A stretch of DNA of 6,203 nt from Thermoplasmata archaeon (GTDB lineage Archaea > Thermoplasmatota > Thermoplasmata > Lutacidiplasmatales > UBA184): the NCBI GenBank assembly GCA_030042955.1, contig JASHYQ010000156.1:1-6203 (forward strand). The letters are read 5' to 3'. Below are positions 6,123-6,203 of the stretch, piece after piece. Every line of letters begins with the position of its first letter. The stretch's first letter is position 1. A program made the translations under genes and the position numbers. The notes beneath the pieces are model-generated. The model did not search any database. It saw nothing but the letters and a program-made list of their open reading frames with translations, and had not been told where the DNA came from.

Positions 6123-6203
6123 TCTCCTCCGCGGCCTCCAGCTTCCGCTTGACGACCTTGAGCATGCTGAACGAGTCCCGTTCCATCTCGTCGAATCGGA
6201 ACT
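6106..6203 (-). CDS. atpD: A-type ATP synthase subunit D, C-terminal end (partial)
   Basis: Only the last 31 codons are inside the window; the 5' part runs off the right edge. The visible peptide includes FDEMERDSFSMLKVVKRKLE followed by an Ala/Glu-rich tail. This matches the conserved C-terminal signature of A/V-type subunit D (an ER-[DE]-x-F-x-x-LKxxKxKLE pattern), the central rotor shaft that turns within the A3B3 head. Placement upstream of atpH and atpI supports the call. The stop TAA (6106-6108) lies inside the start of the small membrane protein gene. In most archaea atpD follows atpA and atpB, so these are expected beyond the edge, but nothing in the window shows them. Confidence 0.85.
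   Translation of the reverse strand, partial: FRFDEMERDSFSMLKVVKRKLEAAEENAAVA
6126..6130 (-). promoter_or_regulatory. Possible Shine-Dalgarno site of the small membrane protein gene
   Basis: GGAGG (within GGAGGAGA) lies 3 bases before the ATG at 6122 and inside the last codons of atpD, where it also encodes part of the Ala-Glu-Glu stretch. The spacing is shorter than ideal. It favours the ATG start over the downstream GTG at 6098, which has no such site nearby. Confidence 0.45.

Noticed and set aside
1..6203. CRISPR array, tRNA, rRNA, insertion sequence or phage genes
   Set aside because: No spaced direct repeats, RNA gene signatures, transposase motifs or terminal inverted repeats were seen by eye on either strand.

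Overview
The window is GC-rich and carries archaeal genes throughout. Its core is part of an A1Ao-type (archaeal) ATP synthase locus. It is preceded by a two-gene envelope disulfide (thiol oxidation) module. The archaeal assignment rests on the subunit set (K, E, C, I, H and D rather than bacterial F-type subunits) and on an archaeal TATA-like element placed so that atpK would have an almost leaderless mRNA. The very high GC content and the membrane-anchored DUF929-like thioredoxin beside a VKOR protein would suit a GC-rich Thermoplasmatota-like lineage. That lineage guess is weak and cannot be proven from this window.

Layout. Positions 3-1094 (+) hold the 3' part of a gene for a three-helix membrane protein with an extracytoplasmic thioredoxin-like domain (CPYC). 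Its reading frame is open to the left edge, so the start lies outside the window. Four bases later comes a VKOR-family protein (1099-1572, +). A 117-base gap with a TATA-like box follows, then atpK-atpE-atpC on the + strand (1690-3587). On the - strand, reading leftwards from the right edge, are the 3' end of atpD (6106-6203), an unnamed 41-codon single-helix membrane protein (5997-6122), atpH (5635-5997) and atpI (3604-5619). The two ATPase gene blocks converge, with 16 bases between the stop codons of atpC and atpI.

How the genes work together. AtpK (rotor ring) and AtpI (stator with the essential arginine) form the ion path. AtpC couples the ring to the central stalk, which includes AtpD. 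AtpE and AtpH form the peripheral stalks. Subunits F, A and B are not seen; the catalytic genes would be expected upstream of atpD, beyond the right edge. The common archaeal order H-I-K-E-C-F-A-B-D is broken here: K-E-C is inverted relative to D-x-H-I. The most notable item is the small membrane protein. It sits between atpD and atpH, overlaps both, and its last glycine codons double as the Shine-Dalgarno site of atpH. The thioredoxin/VKOR pair probably forms an electron relay that oxidises cysteines in exported proteins and has no evident functional link to the ATPase.
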